A DNA stretch of 64,000 nt from Shewanella zhangzhouensis (GTDB lineage Bacteria; Pseudomonadota; Gammaproteobacteria; Enterobacterales; Shewanellaceae): NCBI RefSeq assembly GCF_019457615.1, contig NZ_CP080414.1, forward strand, positions 1,424,501-1,488,500, given 5' to 3'. Below, piece by piece: positions 15,090-25,006 of the stretch (position 1 is its first letter; each line of letters begins with the position of its first letter). A model generated the notes under the pieces. The model was given only the letters and a program-made list of their open reading frames with translations, was not told the DNA's origin and ran no database searches. Made by a program: the position numbers and the translations under genes.

Positions 15090-16277
15090 ATGCAAAATAT
15101 GGTGATCCTCGGGGCCACAGGCTCTATCGGTAAAAGTACTCTGGATGTCATCAAACGTAACCCGGAGCGTTATCGGGCATTTGCCTTGGTGGCGGCCACC
15201 AGTGTGGAACGGATGCGGGAGCTGTGTATCGAGCATCGCCCCCGTTACGCCCACATGGTGGATGAATCTGCTGCGAAACGCCTGGCTGAAGCCTTGCCGA
15301 CGGGACTTGGGATTGAGGTTTCCAGCGGTGATGATGCGCTGATTGAGCTGGTGACGGCCGCCGAGGTAGATACTGTTATGGCCGCCATTGTGGGCGCTGC
15401 GGGACTTCTGCCAACCCTCGCTGCGGTTCGTGCCGGTAAACGGGTGTTGCTTGCCAATAAAGAAGCACTGGTCATGTCCGGTGAACTCTTTATCGAGGAA
15501 ACCAAGAAGAGCGGCGCCCAGCTCTTACCGGTGGACAGTGAACATAATGCGATATTCCAGTGCCTGCCAGAGCAGGTACAGCGAGAAATCGGTTACTGTG
15601 ATTTATCCGCTGCCGGTATTTCCCACATTTTACTGACCGGCTCCGGTGGCCCGTTTTTAACATCGCCACTGGACACGCTGGCCGCCATGACGCCCGCTCA
15701 GGCCTGTAAGCATCCCAATTGGTCCATGGGCCCGAAAATCTCAGTAGACTCGGCCACCATGATGAACAAGGGGCTGGAGTTTATTGAGGCCCGTTGGCTG
15801 TTCAACACCGCCAGAGATGAGCTCAAGGTCGTTATTCATCCGCAAAGTGTCATTCATTCCATGGTCCAGTACCGTGACGGCAGCGTGCTGGCACAAATGG
15901 GTAACCCGGATATGCGTACTCCCATTGCCCATGCCATGGCCTATCCGCAGCGAATTTCAGCCGGTGTGGAACCTTTGGACTTTTTCAAAGTCGGACACTT
16001 AAGCTTTTGTGAGCCGGATTACAGCCGTTTCCCGTGCCTGAAACTTGCCATGGATGCCTGCCATCAAGGCCAGGAGGCGACCACTGTGCTCAATGCCGCC
16101 AACGAAGTGGCTGTGGCTGCGTTTTTGGACGGACGGATTGGATTTACTGATATCGCTGTGATTAATGGCGAATGTCTGGGTAAGATAGCCAAGACGCATC
16201 TGGACTCACTGGATGCCATACTCGCGCTGGATTGGGAGGCGCGCCGACTGGCGAACCAACTGATTAGCCGGGTTTAA
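15090..16277 (+). CDS. dxr: 1-deoxy-D-xylulose 5-phosphate reductoisomerase
   Basis: Dxr (IspC) converts DXP to 2-C-methyl-erythritol 4-phosphate with NADPH, the second step of the MEP isoprenoid pathway that feeds UppS. The protein has 395 residues. NADPH-binding GATGSIGKSTLDV is at residues 8-20; the metal-binding PVDSEHNAIFQCL lies near residue 150; ILTGSGGPF and PNWSMGPKISVDSATMMNKG follow. Length and motifs are standard. Confidence 0.97.
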   Translation: MQNMVILGATGSIGKSTLDVIKRNPERYRAFALVAATSVERMRELCIEHRPRYAHMVDESAAKRLAEALPTGLGIEVSSGDDALIELVTAAEVDTVMAAIVGAAGLLPTLAAVRAGKRVLLANKEALVMSGELFIEETKKSGAQLLPVDSEHNAIFQCLPEQVQREIGYCDLSAAGISHILLTGSGGPFLTSPLDTLAAMTPAQACKHPNWSMGPKISVDSATMMNKGLEFIEARWLFNTARDELKVVIHPQSVIHSMVQYRDGSVLAQMGNPDMRTPIAHAMAYPQRISAGVEPLDFFKVGHLSFCEPDYSRFPCLKLAMDACHQGQEATTVLNAANEVAVAAFLDGRIGFTDIAVINGECLGKIAKTHLDSLDAILALDWEARRLANQLISRV

Positions 16278-16301
16278 TAGGAATTTACTCGAAGGAGAGA
16301 C

Positions 16302-17672
16302 ATGTACGACATCCTCTGGAATGCCGCATCTTTCATCGTTGCGCTGGGTTTACTGATCACTGCGCACGAATACGGACACTTTTATATTGCCCGGCGCTGT
16401 GGCGTGAAGGTGGAGCGTTTCTCCATCGGTTTTGGTAAGCCCATCTGGCGTCGTGTTGGCCAGGATGGTACCGAGTATGTCATCGCCATGATCCCACTGG
16501 GTGGCTATGTCAAAATGCTGGATGAGCGCGTTGACGACGTGCCTGCAACGCTCCAGTCCCAGGCGTTTAATCGCAAAAACGTTTGGCAGCGCATCGCTAT
16601 TGTGGCAGCTGGCCCGGTGGCAAATTTCATTTTCGCCGTGTTTGCGCTCTACATCATGTACCTGATTGGCGTGCCCTCCTTAAAGCCGGTGATTAATGCT
16701 ACCCACCAAAATTCTTCGGCGTCTGTCATCACAGTCACGGAACCCATGCAAATCCTTGCGGTCTCAGGACAGAAGGTGCGCAACTGGGAAGAGGTCAACC
16801 TCGCGCTGGTTGGCCACATAGGGGACGACAGCCTGAGCCTGACACTGGCACCTTTGACTCGCCTGGAAGGGCAGAGCGGTGACGAGCGTACCTACACCCT
16901 GGATACCCGTAACTGGAAATTTGACCCGGAAAAAGAGTCGGCTATCAGCACTCTTGGACTGGGTATGCTGAGGCCTCAAGTGTTGCCCTTAGTGGCGGCT
17001 GTGACGCCAGGCAGCGCCGCAGATGAAGCGGGTATCAAAGCCGGAGATGAGATTGTCGGTATCAATGGTGTCAGCTATGGCGGGTGGGAATGGTTTGTGG
17101 CCACAATTCAGACCTCTGCCAACAAGCCGTTGCAAGTCACTATCAAACGTGGTGGCGAGCAAAAACAGCTGACCGCCACGCCGAAACTCGGTAAAGACGC
17201 CCAGGGTAAGGACGTTGGCTTAATTGGCATTACACCCCAGGCCAGCGAACTGCCTGAATCCATGCGTATTCAGTTGAAATATGGCGTGTTAGACTCACTG
17301 GCTGTTGCTGCCGACAAGACCTGGCAGTTGACTGTGGTGAGTGTGAAGATGATAGGTAAACTCTTTACCGGAGATGTATCGGTGAAGAATCTGAGCGGTC
17401 CGATTTCAATCGCTCAGGGCGCCGGGAATAGCGCCAACTACGGCTTGGTGTACTTTTTGGGATTTTTGGCTCTTATCAGCGTGAACCTGGGCATCATTAA
17501 CCTGTTGCCTTTACCCGTGCTCGATGGGGGCCATTTGCTGTATTACTTTGTGGAAGTGATCACCGGGAAGCCTGTACCCGAAAAGGTTCAGGAAATAGGA
17601 TTCAGATTTGGGGCAGCCTTGCTGCTAATGTTGATGAGTATCGCCCTTTTCAATGATTTTGCCCGACTCTGA
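16302..17672 (+). CDS. rseP: site-2 intramembrane metalloprotease RseP
   Basis: RseP is the second protease of the sigma-E cascade, cutting RseA within the inner membrane, and also clears remnant signal peptides. Zinc motif HEYGH is at residues 22-26 in the first membrane segment, and the second conserved block LPLPVLDGGHLLYY lies near residue 405. Between them are two PDZ domains; the second shows VTPGSAADEAGIKAGDEIVGINGV. Length is 456 residues, against about 450 in E. coli. A GGAGAGA ribosome-binding site precedes the ATG. It sits directly before bamA, the outer-membrane assembly system whose failure it reports. Confidence 0.96.
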   Translation: MYDILWNAASFIVALGLLITAHEYGHFYIARRCGVKVERFSIGFGKPIWRRVGQDGTEYVIAMIPLGGYVKMLDERVDDVPATLQSQAFNRKNVWQRIAIVAAGPVANFIFAVFALYIMYLIGVPSLKPVINATHQNSSASVITVTEPMQILAVSGQKVRNWEEVNLALVGHIGDDSLSLTLAPLTRLEGQSGDERTYTLDTRNWKFDPEKESAISTLGLGMLRPQVLPLVAAVTPGSAADEAGIKAGDEIVGINGVSYGGWEWFVATIQTSANKPLQVTIKRGGEQKQLTATPKLGKDAQGKDVGLIGITPQASELPESMRIQLKYGVLDSLAVAADKTWQLTVVSVKMIGKLFTGDVSVKNLSGPISIAQGAGNSANYGLVYFLGFLALISVNLGIINLLPLPVLDGGHLLYYFVEVITGKPVPEKVQEIGFRFGAALLLMLMSIALFNDFARL

Positions 17673-17703
17673 GCAAGGACAGACAAATAATCAGAAGTGC
17701 TCT

Positions 17704-20187
17704 ATGAGATTGAATAAGCTTTTTGCCTCTATGATGCTGCTAGGCGCATCATATTCAGGGACAGGTCTGGCTGAGACCTTTGCGCCATTCACAGTCACCG
17801 ACATTCAAGTAGAAGGTTTGCAACGTGTTGCACTGGGTGCTGCCTTGCTCAGCCTGCCAATAAAGGTAGGTGATACCGTTGACCAGCTGAAACTGCAGCA
17901 GGCCATTAAGAGCCTTTATGCCACTACCAACTTTGATACTGTCTCGGTTGCCAATGATGACGGCGTCCTCGTTGTGACCGTCAAAGAGCGTCCCACCATC
18001 AGTGAGGTGACGTTTGAAGGTAACAAGGACATCAAAGACGAGCAGCTGCAGGAAAGCCTTGATAGCAGTGGTGTGAAGGTGGGTGAAGCCCTCGATCGCA
18101 CCATGCTGTCCGGTATCGAAAAAGGTCTGCAGGACTTCTACTACGGTGTGGGTAAATACGGTGCCAAGGTTGAGGCACAGGTGATTAACCTCCCCCGTAA
18201 CCGCGTCGAATTGAAATTCAAATTTACCGAAGGTCTGGCTGCCGAAATTCGTCAGATCAATATCGTGGGCAACAGCAAGTTCTCCGACGCCGAGTTGATT
18301 GGCATGCTGGAGCTCAAAGACTATGTGGCCTGGTGGGATCTCTTCGGTGAGCGTCGCTACCAGAAGCAAAAGCTGCAGGCGGACCTTGAAACCATCAAGA
18401 CCCACTACCACAACAACGGCTATATCCGCTTTGATGTGACATCCACTCAGGTGGCGATGACACCCGATCGCAAGGGCTTGTACATCACTATTAACGTGGA
18501 TGAAGGTGAGCAGTACAAGGTCAAGGAAGTTAACCTCACCGGCGATCTGATGGGCCGCGAAGAACTGATGCGAGCCATTCTGCCTATCAAGGCGGGCGAT
18601 CAGTACAACGGCGCCGACGTGACCTTTACCGAAGAAATGTACTCCAAGTATCTGGGGCGTTTCGGTTATGCCTATCCCGAAGTGAAGACCTATCCGGAAA
18701 TTGACGACGAAAGCAAAGAGGTGACCCTCAATGTGAACGTGCGCCCCGGTAAGCGTGTGTATGTTCGCTCCGTTAACTTCACCGGTAACACTGTGACCAA
18801 GGATGAAGTGCTGCGCCGTGAGCTGCGTCAGATGGAAGGTGCCTGGCTCAACTCCGCCAACGTTGAACTGTCGAAAAACCGTTTGAACCGTTTGGGCTTC
18901 TTTGAAACCGTCGATACTGAAACCGTTCAGGTTCCCGGTACTGATGATCTGGTAGACGTGGCCTTTAAAGTGAAAGAGCAGCCATCTGGCTCCTTTAACG
19001 CCGGTATTGGTTATGGCACCGAGTCGGGAATCAGCCTGCAGTTTGGTGTGCAGCAGAGCAACTTCCTTGGCACGGGTAACCAGGCCGGTATCAACATCAA
19101 TACCAACAAGTATTCCAAGAACGTCAGCCTGTCGTACTCAGATCCTTACTTCACTAAAGACGGTGTGAGTTTGGGTGGAAACATTTACTGGAACGAATTC
19201 GATGCCAACGAGGCCAACCTTGAGCGTTATAAAAATAGCTCTTACGGTGTTGCCCTTAGCAGCGGTTTCCCGGTGAATGAGTACAACCGACTGAACTTTG
19301 GTATTGGTTTCCGTCACAACACCATTTCGGAAATTTCGGCGTACGAACAGGCGCTGCGCTTCTATAACATTTACCGTGATGAAGACGATCCTAACTCCGA
19401 CCTCAGCTTCAATAACTTTGAGCTGAACGCCGGTTGGTACAGAAGCACCCTGAACCGCGGTACCTTCCCGACTGATGGCTCCAGCCAGCGCTTGTCAGGT
19501 AAGATGTCGACTCCGGGCTCGGATCTGCAGTACTTCAAGGCAGACTTTGATACCAACTTCTACTTCCCGCTGACCCGAAGCCACAGCTTTGTGGTGCTGA
19601 GCCGTGCCCGCATCGGTTACGGTAACGGTTACGGTGACTTCAACGGTAATGACCAGATCCTGCCATTCTGGGAAAACTACTACTCGGGTGGTTCCAGCAG
19701 CCTGCGAGGCTTTAAGTCCAACTCAGTGGGTCCACGTTCATTCTACGTAGTACGTGGCAGTGAACCATGCTCTCCAGACCCAAGCGGCGACGGCTGCGGC
19801 TTGCCGGGCGATCCTAACCAAATTCAGGTTAGCCAGGGTCGCTCCATCGGTGGTAACGCCGTGGCCACAGCCAGTCTTGAACTGATCGTGCCAACGCCAT
19901 TCCTGGATGAGGCCTACACCAATTCAGTACGTACCAGCTTCTTTGTGGATGCCGGTAACGTCTGGGATACCGAGTTTGATTACGACAAGTATCGCTCTTT
20001 GCCAGCTGAGGAATTTGCCAAGCTCGAAGACTACAGTGACCCAAGCCGCCTGCGGGCTTCATGGGGTATGAGCGTACAGTGGTTGTCACCCATGGGACCC
20101 ATGGTATTCAGCCTTGCGTGGCCAATTAAAGAGTACGAAGACGACGAAACCGAGATCTTCTCCTTCAATATTGGCAAAACTTTCTAA
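17704..20187 (+). CDS. bamA: outer membrane protein assembly factor BamA
   Basis: BamA inserts beta-barrel proteins into the outer membrane. The 827-residue precursor has a signal peptide (MRLNKLFASMMLLGASYSGT, cleaved near GLA-ET), five POTRA domains to about residue 430 (for example ERPTISEVTFEGNKDIKDEQ and KRVYVRSVNFTGNTVTKDEV) and a C-terminal barrel ending in FNIGKTF, with the terminal Phe expected of the barrel signal. The loop-6 motif appears as SSLRGFKS. Two cysteines in the following extracellular stretch (EPCSPDPSGDGCG) correspond to the cysteine pair in E. coli loop 6. I chose the ATG at 17704; the frame upstream is rseP overlap. Confidence 0.98.
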   Translation: MRLNKLFASMMLLGASYSGTGLAETFAPFTVTDIQVEGLQRVALGAALLSLPIKVGDTVDQLKLQQAIKSLYATTNFDTVSVANDDGVLVVTVKERPTISEVTFEGNKDIKDEQLQESLDSSGVKVGEALDRTMLSGIEKGLQDFYYGVGKYGAKVEAQVINLPRNRVELKFKFTEGLAAEIRQINIVGNSKFSDAELIGMLELKDYVAWWDLFGERRYQKQKLQADLETIKTHYHNNGYIRFDVTSTQVAMTPDRKGLYITINVDEGEQYKVKEVNLTGDLMGREELMRAILPIKAGDQYNGADVTFTEEMYSKYLGRFGYAYPEVKTYPEIDDESKEVTLNVNVRPGKRVYVRSVNFTGNTVTKDEVLRRELRQMEGAWLNSANVELSKNRLNRLGFFETVDTETVQVPGTDDLVDVAFKVKEQPSGSFNAGIGYGTESGISLQFGVQQSNFLGTGNQAGININTNKYSKNVSLSYSDPYFTKDGVSLGGNIYWNEFDANEANLERYKNSSYGVALSSGFPVNEYNRLNFGIGFRHNTISEISAYEQALRFYNIYRDEDDPNSDLSFNNFELNAGWYRSTLNRGTFPTDGSSQRLSGKMSTPGSDLQYFKADFDTNFYFPLTRSHSFVVLSRARIGYGNGYGDFNGNDQILPFWENYYSGGSSSLRGFKSNSVGPRSFYVVRGSEPCSPDPSGDGCGLPGDPNQIQVSQGRSIGGNAVATASLELIVPTPFLDEAYTNSVRTSFFVDAGNVWDTEFDYDKYRSLPAEEFAKLEDYSDPSRLRASWGMSVQWLSPMGPMVFSLAWPIKEYEDDETEIFSFNIGKTF

Positions 20188-20240
20188 AACACATACACTC
20201 GGCGACGATTGTGACAAAACACCACAACAAGGAGTTTATT

Positions 20241-20747
20241 TTGAACAAGATGCTTAACCGTGCACTCGTGACTCTGATGCTGATTGGCGCGCCACTGGCT
20301 GCCAACGCAGAGAAAATTGCTGTCGTTGATATGGGTGCCGTGTTTGAACAGCTGCCTCAGCGTGAAGCGATTGGCAAGGCGCTGGAAAAAGAGTTTGGCG
20401 ACCGTGAAGCCGAAGTGAAAAAGCTGCAGGGTGATCTGCGCAGCCTGATGGAGAAAAACCAGCGTGATGCAGCGCTGATGAGCGAAACTCAGAAAACTGA
20501 GGCTCTGCGCAAGATGGAAGCGCTGCAGGCAGATCTGCAACTGAAGGGCAAAGCCCTGCAGGAAGACGTGCGTCGTCGTCAGGCCGAAGAGCAGAACAAG
20601 ATCCTGGTTAAGGTTCAGCAAGTCATCAAAGACATCGCCGAAAAGGAACAAATCGATGTAGTGATGCAGAGCGGTGCCGTGGTATTTGCCAAGCCTCAGC
20701 TTGATATCTCCAGCAAGGTAGTAGAAGCGCTGGGCAAGGCCAAGTAA
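20241..20747 (+). CDS. skp: periplasmic chaperone Skp (OmpH)
   Basis: Skp is a trimeric periplasmic holdase for unfolded outer-membrane proteins. The 168-residue precursor begins with a signal peptide (MNKMLNRALVTLMLIGAPLA, cleavage after ANA) and then EKIAVVDMGAVFEQLPQREA. The middle is a long, charged, heptad-rich coiled coil (residues about 45-125) that forms the tentacles. The start is probably TTG at 20241, because the AAGGAG ribosome-binding site at 20228-20233 is seven bases away; the ATG at 20250 is too far from it. It sits between bamA and lpxD as in E. coli. Confidence 0.95.
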   Translation: MNKMLNRALVTLMLIGAPLAANAEKIAVVDMGAVFEQLPQREAIGKALEKEFGDREAEVKKLQGDLRSLMEKNQRDAALMSETQKTEALRKMEALQADLQLKGKALQEDVRRRQAEEQNKILVKVQQVIKDIAEKEQIDVVMQSGAVVFAKPQLDISSKVVEALGKAK

Positions 20748-20750
20748 TAA

Positions 20751-21776
20751 ATGAAGCAAGTGACTCTGGGCCAATTGGCCGAACATTTGGGAGCAGAACT
20801 CAAGGGCGATGGCAGTTTACTGATCTCCTCAGTGGCCACCCTTGAAGATGCAGGTGCCGGACAAATCAGCTTTTTGGCCAACAGTAAATACCGTGCTCAG
20901 CTGGAAGGAACCAAAGCGAGCGCTGTACTCTTGGCCCCGAAAGATGCTGACACCTATGAAGGCAATGCCCTCATTCTCAAAGACCCCTACGTCGGTTTTG
21001 CCCGGGTCGCGCAATTGCTTGATACAACCCCAAATGCAGCTGAAGGTATCCATGCTTCAGCTGTGATTGACCCCAGCGCCCGTTTGGGTGAGGGAGTCAG
21101 CATTGGTGCCAATGCCGTCATTGGTGCCAATGTGATTTTGGGTGACAAGGTGCAGATAGGTCCCGGCACCGTGGTGGGGCAGGATTCCATCATAGGCTCA
21201 GGAACCCGTCTTTGGGCTAACGTCACCGTTTACCACGATGTACATTTGGGCATGGACTGTATCGTTCATTCGGGTGCAGTTATTGGTTCAGATGGTTTTG
21301 GTTACGCCAACGAGCGGGGCAATTGGGTTAAGATCCCCCAAACCGGCGGTGTGCGCATTGGCAACAATGTAGAAATTGGCGCCAGCACCACCATTGACCG
21401 GGGCGCCCTGTCCCATACTGAAATTCACGATGGCGTTATTATCGATAATCAGGTGCAAATCGCACACAACGATGTGATTGGCGCCCACACTGCGATTGCT
21501 GGCAACACCACCATCGCAGGCAGTGTGACTATTGGCAAATACTGTATACTTGGTGGCAACAGTGCCGTTGCCGGCCACCTGAGTATCGTCGATGGCACCC
21601 ATGTCAGTGGCGCTACCAACGTTACCAGTATTATCCGTGAGCCTGGCGTGTATTCTTCCGCCACTGTAGCCATGGAAAACAAGCTGTGGCGCCGTAATAC
21701 AGTGCGCTTCAGACAACTGGATGAGCTATTCCAGCGCGTGAAGGTGCTGGAAGGCAAACAGCAAGAAGATAAGTAA
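20751..21776 (+). CDS. lpxD: UDP-3-O-acylglucosamine N-acyltransferase LpxD
   Basis: LpxD adds the second hydroxyacyl chain to UDP-3-O-acyl-glucosamine in lipid A synthesis. The 341-residue protein has an N-terminal uridine-binding domain (SVATLEDAGAGQISFLANSK) and a long left-handed beta-helix with hexapeptides such as LGEGVSIGANAVIGANVILG. The catalytic histidine is expected in the SDGFGYANERGNW to NNVEIGASTTIDRG region, followed by VQIAHNDVIGAH. The start codon is three bases after the skp stop. Confidence 0.97.
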   Translation: MKQVTLGQLAEHLGAELKGDGSLLISSVATLEDAGAGQISFLANSKYRAQLEGTKASAVLLAPKDADTYEGNALILKDPYVGFARVAQLLDTTPNAAEGIHASAVIDPSARLGEGVSIGANAVIGANVILGDKVQIGPGTVVGQDSIIGSGTRLWANVTVYHDVHLGMDCIVHSGAVIGSDGFGYANERGNWVKIPQTGGVRIGNNVEIGASTTIDRGALSHTEIHDGVIIDNQVQIAHNDVIGAHTAIAGNTTIAGSVTIGKYCILGGNSAVAGHLSIVDGTHVSGATNVTSIIREPGVYSSATVAMENKLWRRNTVRFRQLDELFQRVKVLEGKQQEDK

Positions 21777-21820
21777 CGCACAGCCGCTTGCGAGCCAGTG
21801 CATCCTGAGGAACAAAATTC

Positions 21821-22282
21821 GTGTCTAATCAAATGAACACCATGGATATCAAAGAGATACTTAAGTATCTGCCTCACAGATATCCGTTTCTGCTCATTGA
21901 CCGTGTACTGGACTTCACCGCTGGTGAATCTTTGCACGCCATCAAAAACGTCACCATCAACGAGCCATTTTTTGTGGGGCATTTCCCTGTCGCTCCCGTG
22001 ATGCCTGGTGTATTGATCCTTGAAGCCATGGCCCAGGCAACTGGCCTTCTGGCATTCAAAACCATGAGCAGCGAGCCATCGCCGGATGTGCTTTATTATT
22101 TTGCCGGTATCGACAATGCCCGTTTTAAACGGGTTGTTGAGCCGGGCGACCAGCTGCACTTTGAAGTGAAAATGATTAAAGAACGCCGCGGGATTGGTGT
22201 GTTCTATGGTGAGGCCAAAGTGGATGGTGAGCTGGTTTGCAGCGCAGAAATCATGTGTGCCCGCAGAGAGATTAGCAAGTGA
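21821..22282 (+). CDS. fabZ: 3-hydroxyacyl-[acyl-carrier-protein] dehydratase FabZ
   Basis: FabZ dehydrates 3-hydroxyacyl-ACP in fatty acid elongation and competes with LpxA and LpxD for hydroxyacyl-ACP, which is why the genes sit together. The 153 residues carry LPHRYPFLLIDRVLDF, the active-site FFVGHFPVAPVMPGVLILEAMAQ (His and Glu catalytic pair) and YYFAGIDNARFKR. The start is GTG at 21821 after a GAGGAA ribosome-binding site; an ATG at 21836 is an alternative. Confidence 0.97.
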   Translation: MSNQMNTMDIKEILKYLPHRYPFLLIDRVLDFTAGESLHAIKNVTINEPFFVGHFPVAPVMPGVLILEAMAQATGLLAFKTMSSEPSPDVLYYFAGIDNARFKRVVEPGDQLHFEVKMIKERRGIGVFYGEAKVDGELVCSAEIMCARREISK

Positions 22283-23049
22283 TAAGTGAATTAGCCTTCG
22301 TCCATCCCGACGCGAAAATTGGCAACAACGTGGCCATTGGCCCCTGGAGCTATATTGGCCCCAGAGTCGAAATCGGTGACGACAACATCATTCACTCCCA
22401 TGTGGTGATTAAAGGCCCGACAGTGATAGGCAAAGGCAACCGGATTTTCCAGTTTGCTTCTGTCGGTGAAGACTGTCAGGACAAGAAATACGCCGGCGAG
22501 CCCACCAGGCTTATCATCGGTGATAACAATGTCATCCGTGAAAACGTGACCATCCATCGTGGCACAATTCAGGACAACAGCGAAACCCGCATCGGCTCCA
22601 ATAACCTGTTCATGGCGTATGTTCACATCGCCCATGACTGCGTGGTGGGCAACAACGTTATCATGGCCAACAATGCGTCTATCGCCGGACACGTTCACGT
22701 GGGTGATTGGGTTATTCTGGGTGGGATGACCGGTGTACATCAGTTTGTGCACATAGGCGCCCATGCCTTTACGGCAGGCTGCTCGCTGGTGCTTCAGGAT
22801 GTGCCGCCTTTCGTGATGGCGGCTGGTCAGCCAGCGATTCCCCGTGGTTTGAACAGCGAAGGTCTGAAGCGTCGTGGTTTCTCCAAAGAAGCCCAGCTTG
22901 CCGTGCGCCGCGCCTACAAGACCTTGTATCGCAGCAATCTGACCGTGGAAGAAGCCACTGCGGCTCTGGCCGACGAAATAGCAACTGTGCCGGAAGTGAA
23001 GCAACTGATGGACTTCGTTGCCAGCTCCAGCCGCGGCATTATTCGATAA
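22279..23049 (+). CDS. lpxA: UDP-N-acetylglucosamine acyltransferase LpxA
   Basis: LpxA catalyses the first step of lipid A synthesis, 3-O-acylation of UDP-GlcNAc. The protein has 256 residues, mostly left-handed beta-helix hexapeptides, then a C-terminal helical domain from about residue 190 (LKRRGFSKEAQLAVRRAYKT). The catalytic base is His119 in VHIAHDCVVGNN. The start is GTG, overlapping the fabZ stop by four bases, which implies translational coupling. Confidence 0.97.
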   Translation: MISELAFVHPDAKIGNNVAIGPWSYIGPRVEIGDDNIIHSHVVIKGPTVIGKGNRIFQFASVGEDCQDKKYAGEPTRLIIGDNNVIRENVTIHRGTIQDNSETRIGSNNLFMAYVHIAHDCVVGNNVIMANNASIAGHVHVGDWVILGGMTGVHQFVHIGAHAFTAGCSLVLQDVPPFVMAAGQPAIPRGLNSEGLKRRGFSKEAQLAVRRAYKTLYRSNLTVEEATAALADEIATVPEVKQLMDFVASSSRGIIR

Positions 23050-23075
23050 CGGATTATGGGTCGTTAAGAGAAAAC

Positions 23076-24254
23076 ATGAGCCAATCCAAGCCACTTGTAT
23101 TTGCCATGGTCGCCGGAGAACTCTCCGGCGATATTTTAGGTGCAGGTTTAGTTAAAGCACTCAAGGCCAGACACCCCGACGCCCGCTTTGTCGGTATCGG
23201 CGGTCCCCGTATGGAGGCACTCGGATTCGAGTCCCTGTTCGCCATGGAAGAGCTGGCCGTGATGGGGATAGTCGAAGTCCTATCCCGCTTGCCAAGACTC
23301 CTGAAGGTACGCTCCTCTCTGGTCTCTCAGCTCCTCGCACTTAAACCCGATTGTTTTATTGGCATAGACGCGCCGGATTTCAATATTGGTGTCGAGCTTA
23401 AGCTTAAGCAAAAGGGTATTAAAACTGTGCACTACGTCAGCCCCTCCGTGTGGGCCTGGCGTCCCAAGCGTATCTTCAAGATAGCCAAGGCCACCAACAT
23501 GGTGTTGTCTTTGCTGCCGTTTGAGAAAGCCTTTTACGACAAACATCAGGTGCCCTGTACCTTCGTGGGGCATACTCTTGCGGATGATATTCCCCTTGAG
23601 CTGAATAAAGATGATGCCCGCGACATCCTGGGGCTCGATAGGGACGCCGAATATCTGGCGATACTCCCCGGCAGCCGCGGCGGTGAGCTCAAGATGCTCA
23701 GCGAACCGTTTATCAAAGCCGCCGTTGCCATCAAGGAGGCGCTGCCCGATGTGCGTTTTATCACCCCTCTGGTGAATGAGAAGCGCCGCGAGCAGTTCCT
23801 CGCCGCCCTCGAAGCCCATGCCCCCGGGCTCGAAATTCAGCTCTTTGATGGCCACAGCCGTGAAATTATGGCGGCCAGTGACGGCATACTGCTGGCGTCC
23901 GGCACCGCCACCCTGGAAGCCATGTTGGTTAAGCGCCCCATGGTCGTTGCCTATAGGGTGGCGCCGCTGACTTACAGCATTGCCAGCCGCATGATGCTGA
24001 TTAAACGTTATTCGTTGCCCAACCTCTTGTCCGGTAAAGATCTGGTGCCGGAACTTATTCAGGTCGATTGCACGCCAGAGAAGATTGCTTCTGAGGTGGT
24101 TGCCATGATGAACCGGGATAACAGGGCTCTGATAGCCGAATTTACCGACATGCATCGCAGCCTCAGGCAAAACGCCAGCGAGCGGGCCGCGGATGCGGTC
24201 GATGCGCTGATTGGGTCCGAAGCGCCGCTGGGCAGCACTTCAGAGGTACTCTGA
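23076..24254 (+). CDS. lpxB: lipid A disaccharide synthase LpxB
   Basis: LpxB (GT19 family) joins UDP-diacylglucosamine and lipid X to give the lipid A disaccharide at the inner membrane. The 392-residue protein shows VAGELSGDILGAGLVKAL, VGIGGPRMEALGF, YVSPSVWAWRPKR and the nucleotide-binding LLASGTATLEAML. I chose the ATG at 23076, where the product begins MSQSKPLVFAMVAGELSGD; the longer frame upstream is an overlap with lpxA. Its last base is the first base of rnhB. Confidence 0.97.
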   Translation: MSQSKPLVFAMVAGELSGDILGAGLVKALKARHPDARFVGIGGPRMEALGFESLFAMEELAVMGIVEVLSRLPRLLKVRSSLVSQLLALKPDCFIGIDAPDFNIGVELKLKQKGIKTVHYVSPSVWAWRPKRIFKIAKATNMVLSLLPFEKAFYDKHQVPCTFVGHTLADDIPLELNKDDARDILGLDRDAEYLAILPGSRGGELKMLSEPFIKAAVAIKEALPDVRFITPLVNEKRREQFLAALEAHAPGLEIQLFDGHSREIMAASDGILLASGTATLEAMLVKRPMVVAYRVAPLTYSIASRMMLIKRYSLPNLLSGKDLVPELIQVDCTPEKIASEVVAMMNRDNRALIAEFTDMHRSLRQNASERAADAVDALIGSEAPLGSTSEVL

Positions 24255-24874
24255 TGGCAGTGTATAAAAACCTGAGTGCTGAGCAGGCATTGCTGCTGCA
24301 ACAGGGACGGGTCGCCGGCGTCGATGAAGTGGGCCGTGGTCCGCTGGTAGGCGATGTGGTGACTGCCGCCGTTATTCTGGATCCAAGCAAGCCCATTACC
24401 GGCCTGAATGACTCCAAAAAGCTGTCGGAAAAGAAGCGCGATGCCCTTTATCTTGAAATTATGGATAAGGCGCTGGCGGTGTCGGTGGGCCGTGCCAGTC
24501 CAAGGGAAATCGATGAGCTTAATATTCTCCATGCCACCATGCTCGCCATGCAGCGTGCCGTTGCCGGATTGGCTATTGTCCCCGAGTCAGTCTTGGTGGA
24601 TGGCAACCGCACTCCGGATTTTGGATTACCGGCCCATGCGGTGGTAAAAGGCGATGGCCTGATAGCCGCTATCAGCGCCGCGTCTGTGATTGCCAAGGTC
24701 ACCCGTGACCGTGAGATGGAAGAGCTGGATGCCAGATATCCCCAGTACGGCTTCGCGGGGCACAAGGGATACCCGACCAAGGCACACTTTGAGGCGCTCA
24801 GTGCCCATGGTGTGTTGCCCGAGCACAGGCGCAGTTTTCGCCCGGTGCGGGAGTGGCTTGAGGCCAACAGCTAA
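24254..24874 (+). CDS. rnhB: ribonuclease HII
   Basis: RNase HII cuts RNA in RNA-DNA hybrids and single ribonucleotides embedded in DNA. The 206-residue protein has the active-site motif VDEVGRGPL (Asp24, Glu25), the third acidic residue in VLVDGNRTP and a fourth in SVIAKVTRDREM. It overlaps lpxB by one base (TGATG) and ends in a strong terminator, so it closes the uppS-to-rnhB run. Confidence 0.97.
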   Translation: MAVYKNLSAEQALLLQQGRVAGVDEVGRGPLVGDVVTAAVILDPSKPITGLNDSKKLSEKKRDALYLEIMDKALAVSVGRASPREIDELNILHATMLAMQRAVAGLAIVPESVLVDGNRTPDFGLPAHAVVKGDGLIAAISAASVIAKVTRDREMEELDARYPQYGFAGHKGYPTKAHFEALSAHGVLPEHRRSFRPVREWLEANS

Positions 24875-24885
24875 TCCGACATACC

Positions 24886-24911
24886 AAAAAAGCAGCCCGG
24901 GCTGCTTTTTT
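24886..24911 (+). terminator. terminator after rnhB
   Basis: Perfect palindrome AAAAAAGCAGCCC / GGGCTGCTTTTTT, 11 bases after the rnhB stop, with T-run. Confidence 0.92.
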
Positions 24912-25006
24912 GTTACTGCTTGGCTCAAGTGGTGTGGAACTTCACTCTGGCATTGCTTTAGCGTTCAGCTTTCCCGTTCGGTTTAACGGATTGCCTTAAG
25001 AGGGCG

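Noticed and set aside
22707..23075. Upstream extension of the lpxB frame
   Set aside because: It overlaps lpxA, is not LpxB-like and the family start matches ATG 23076.
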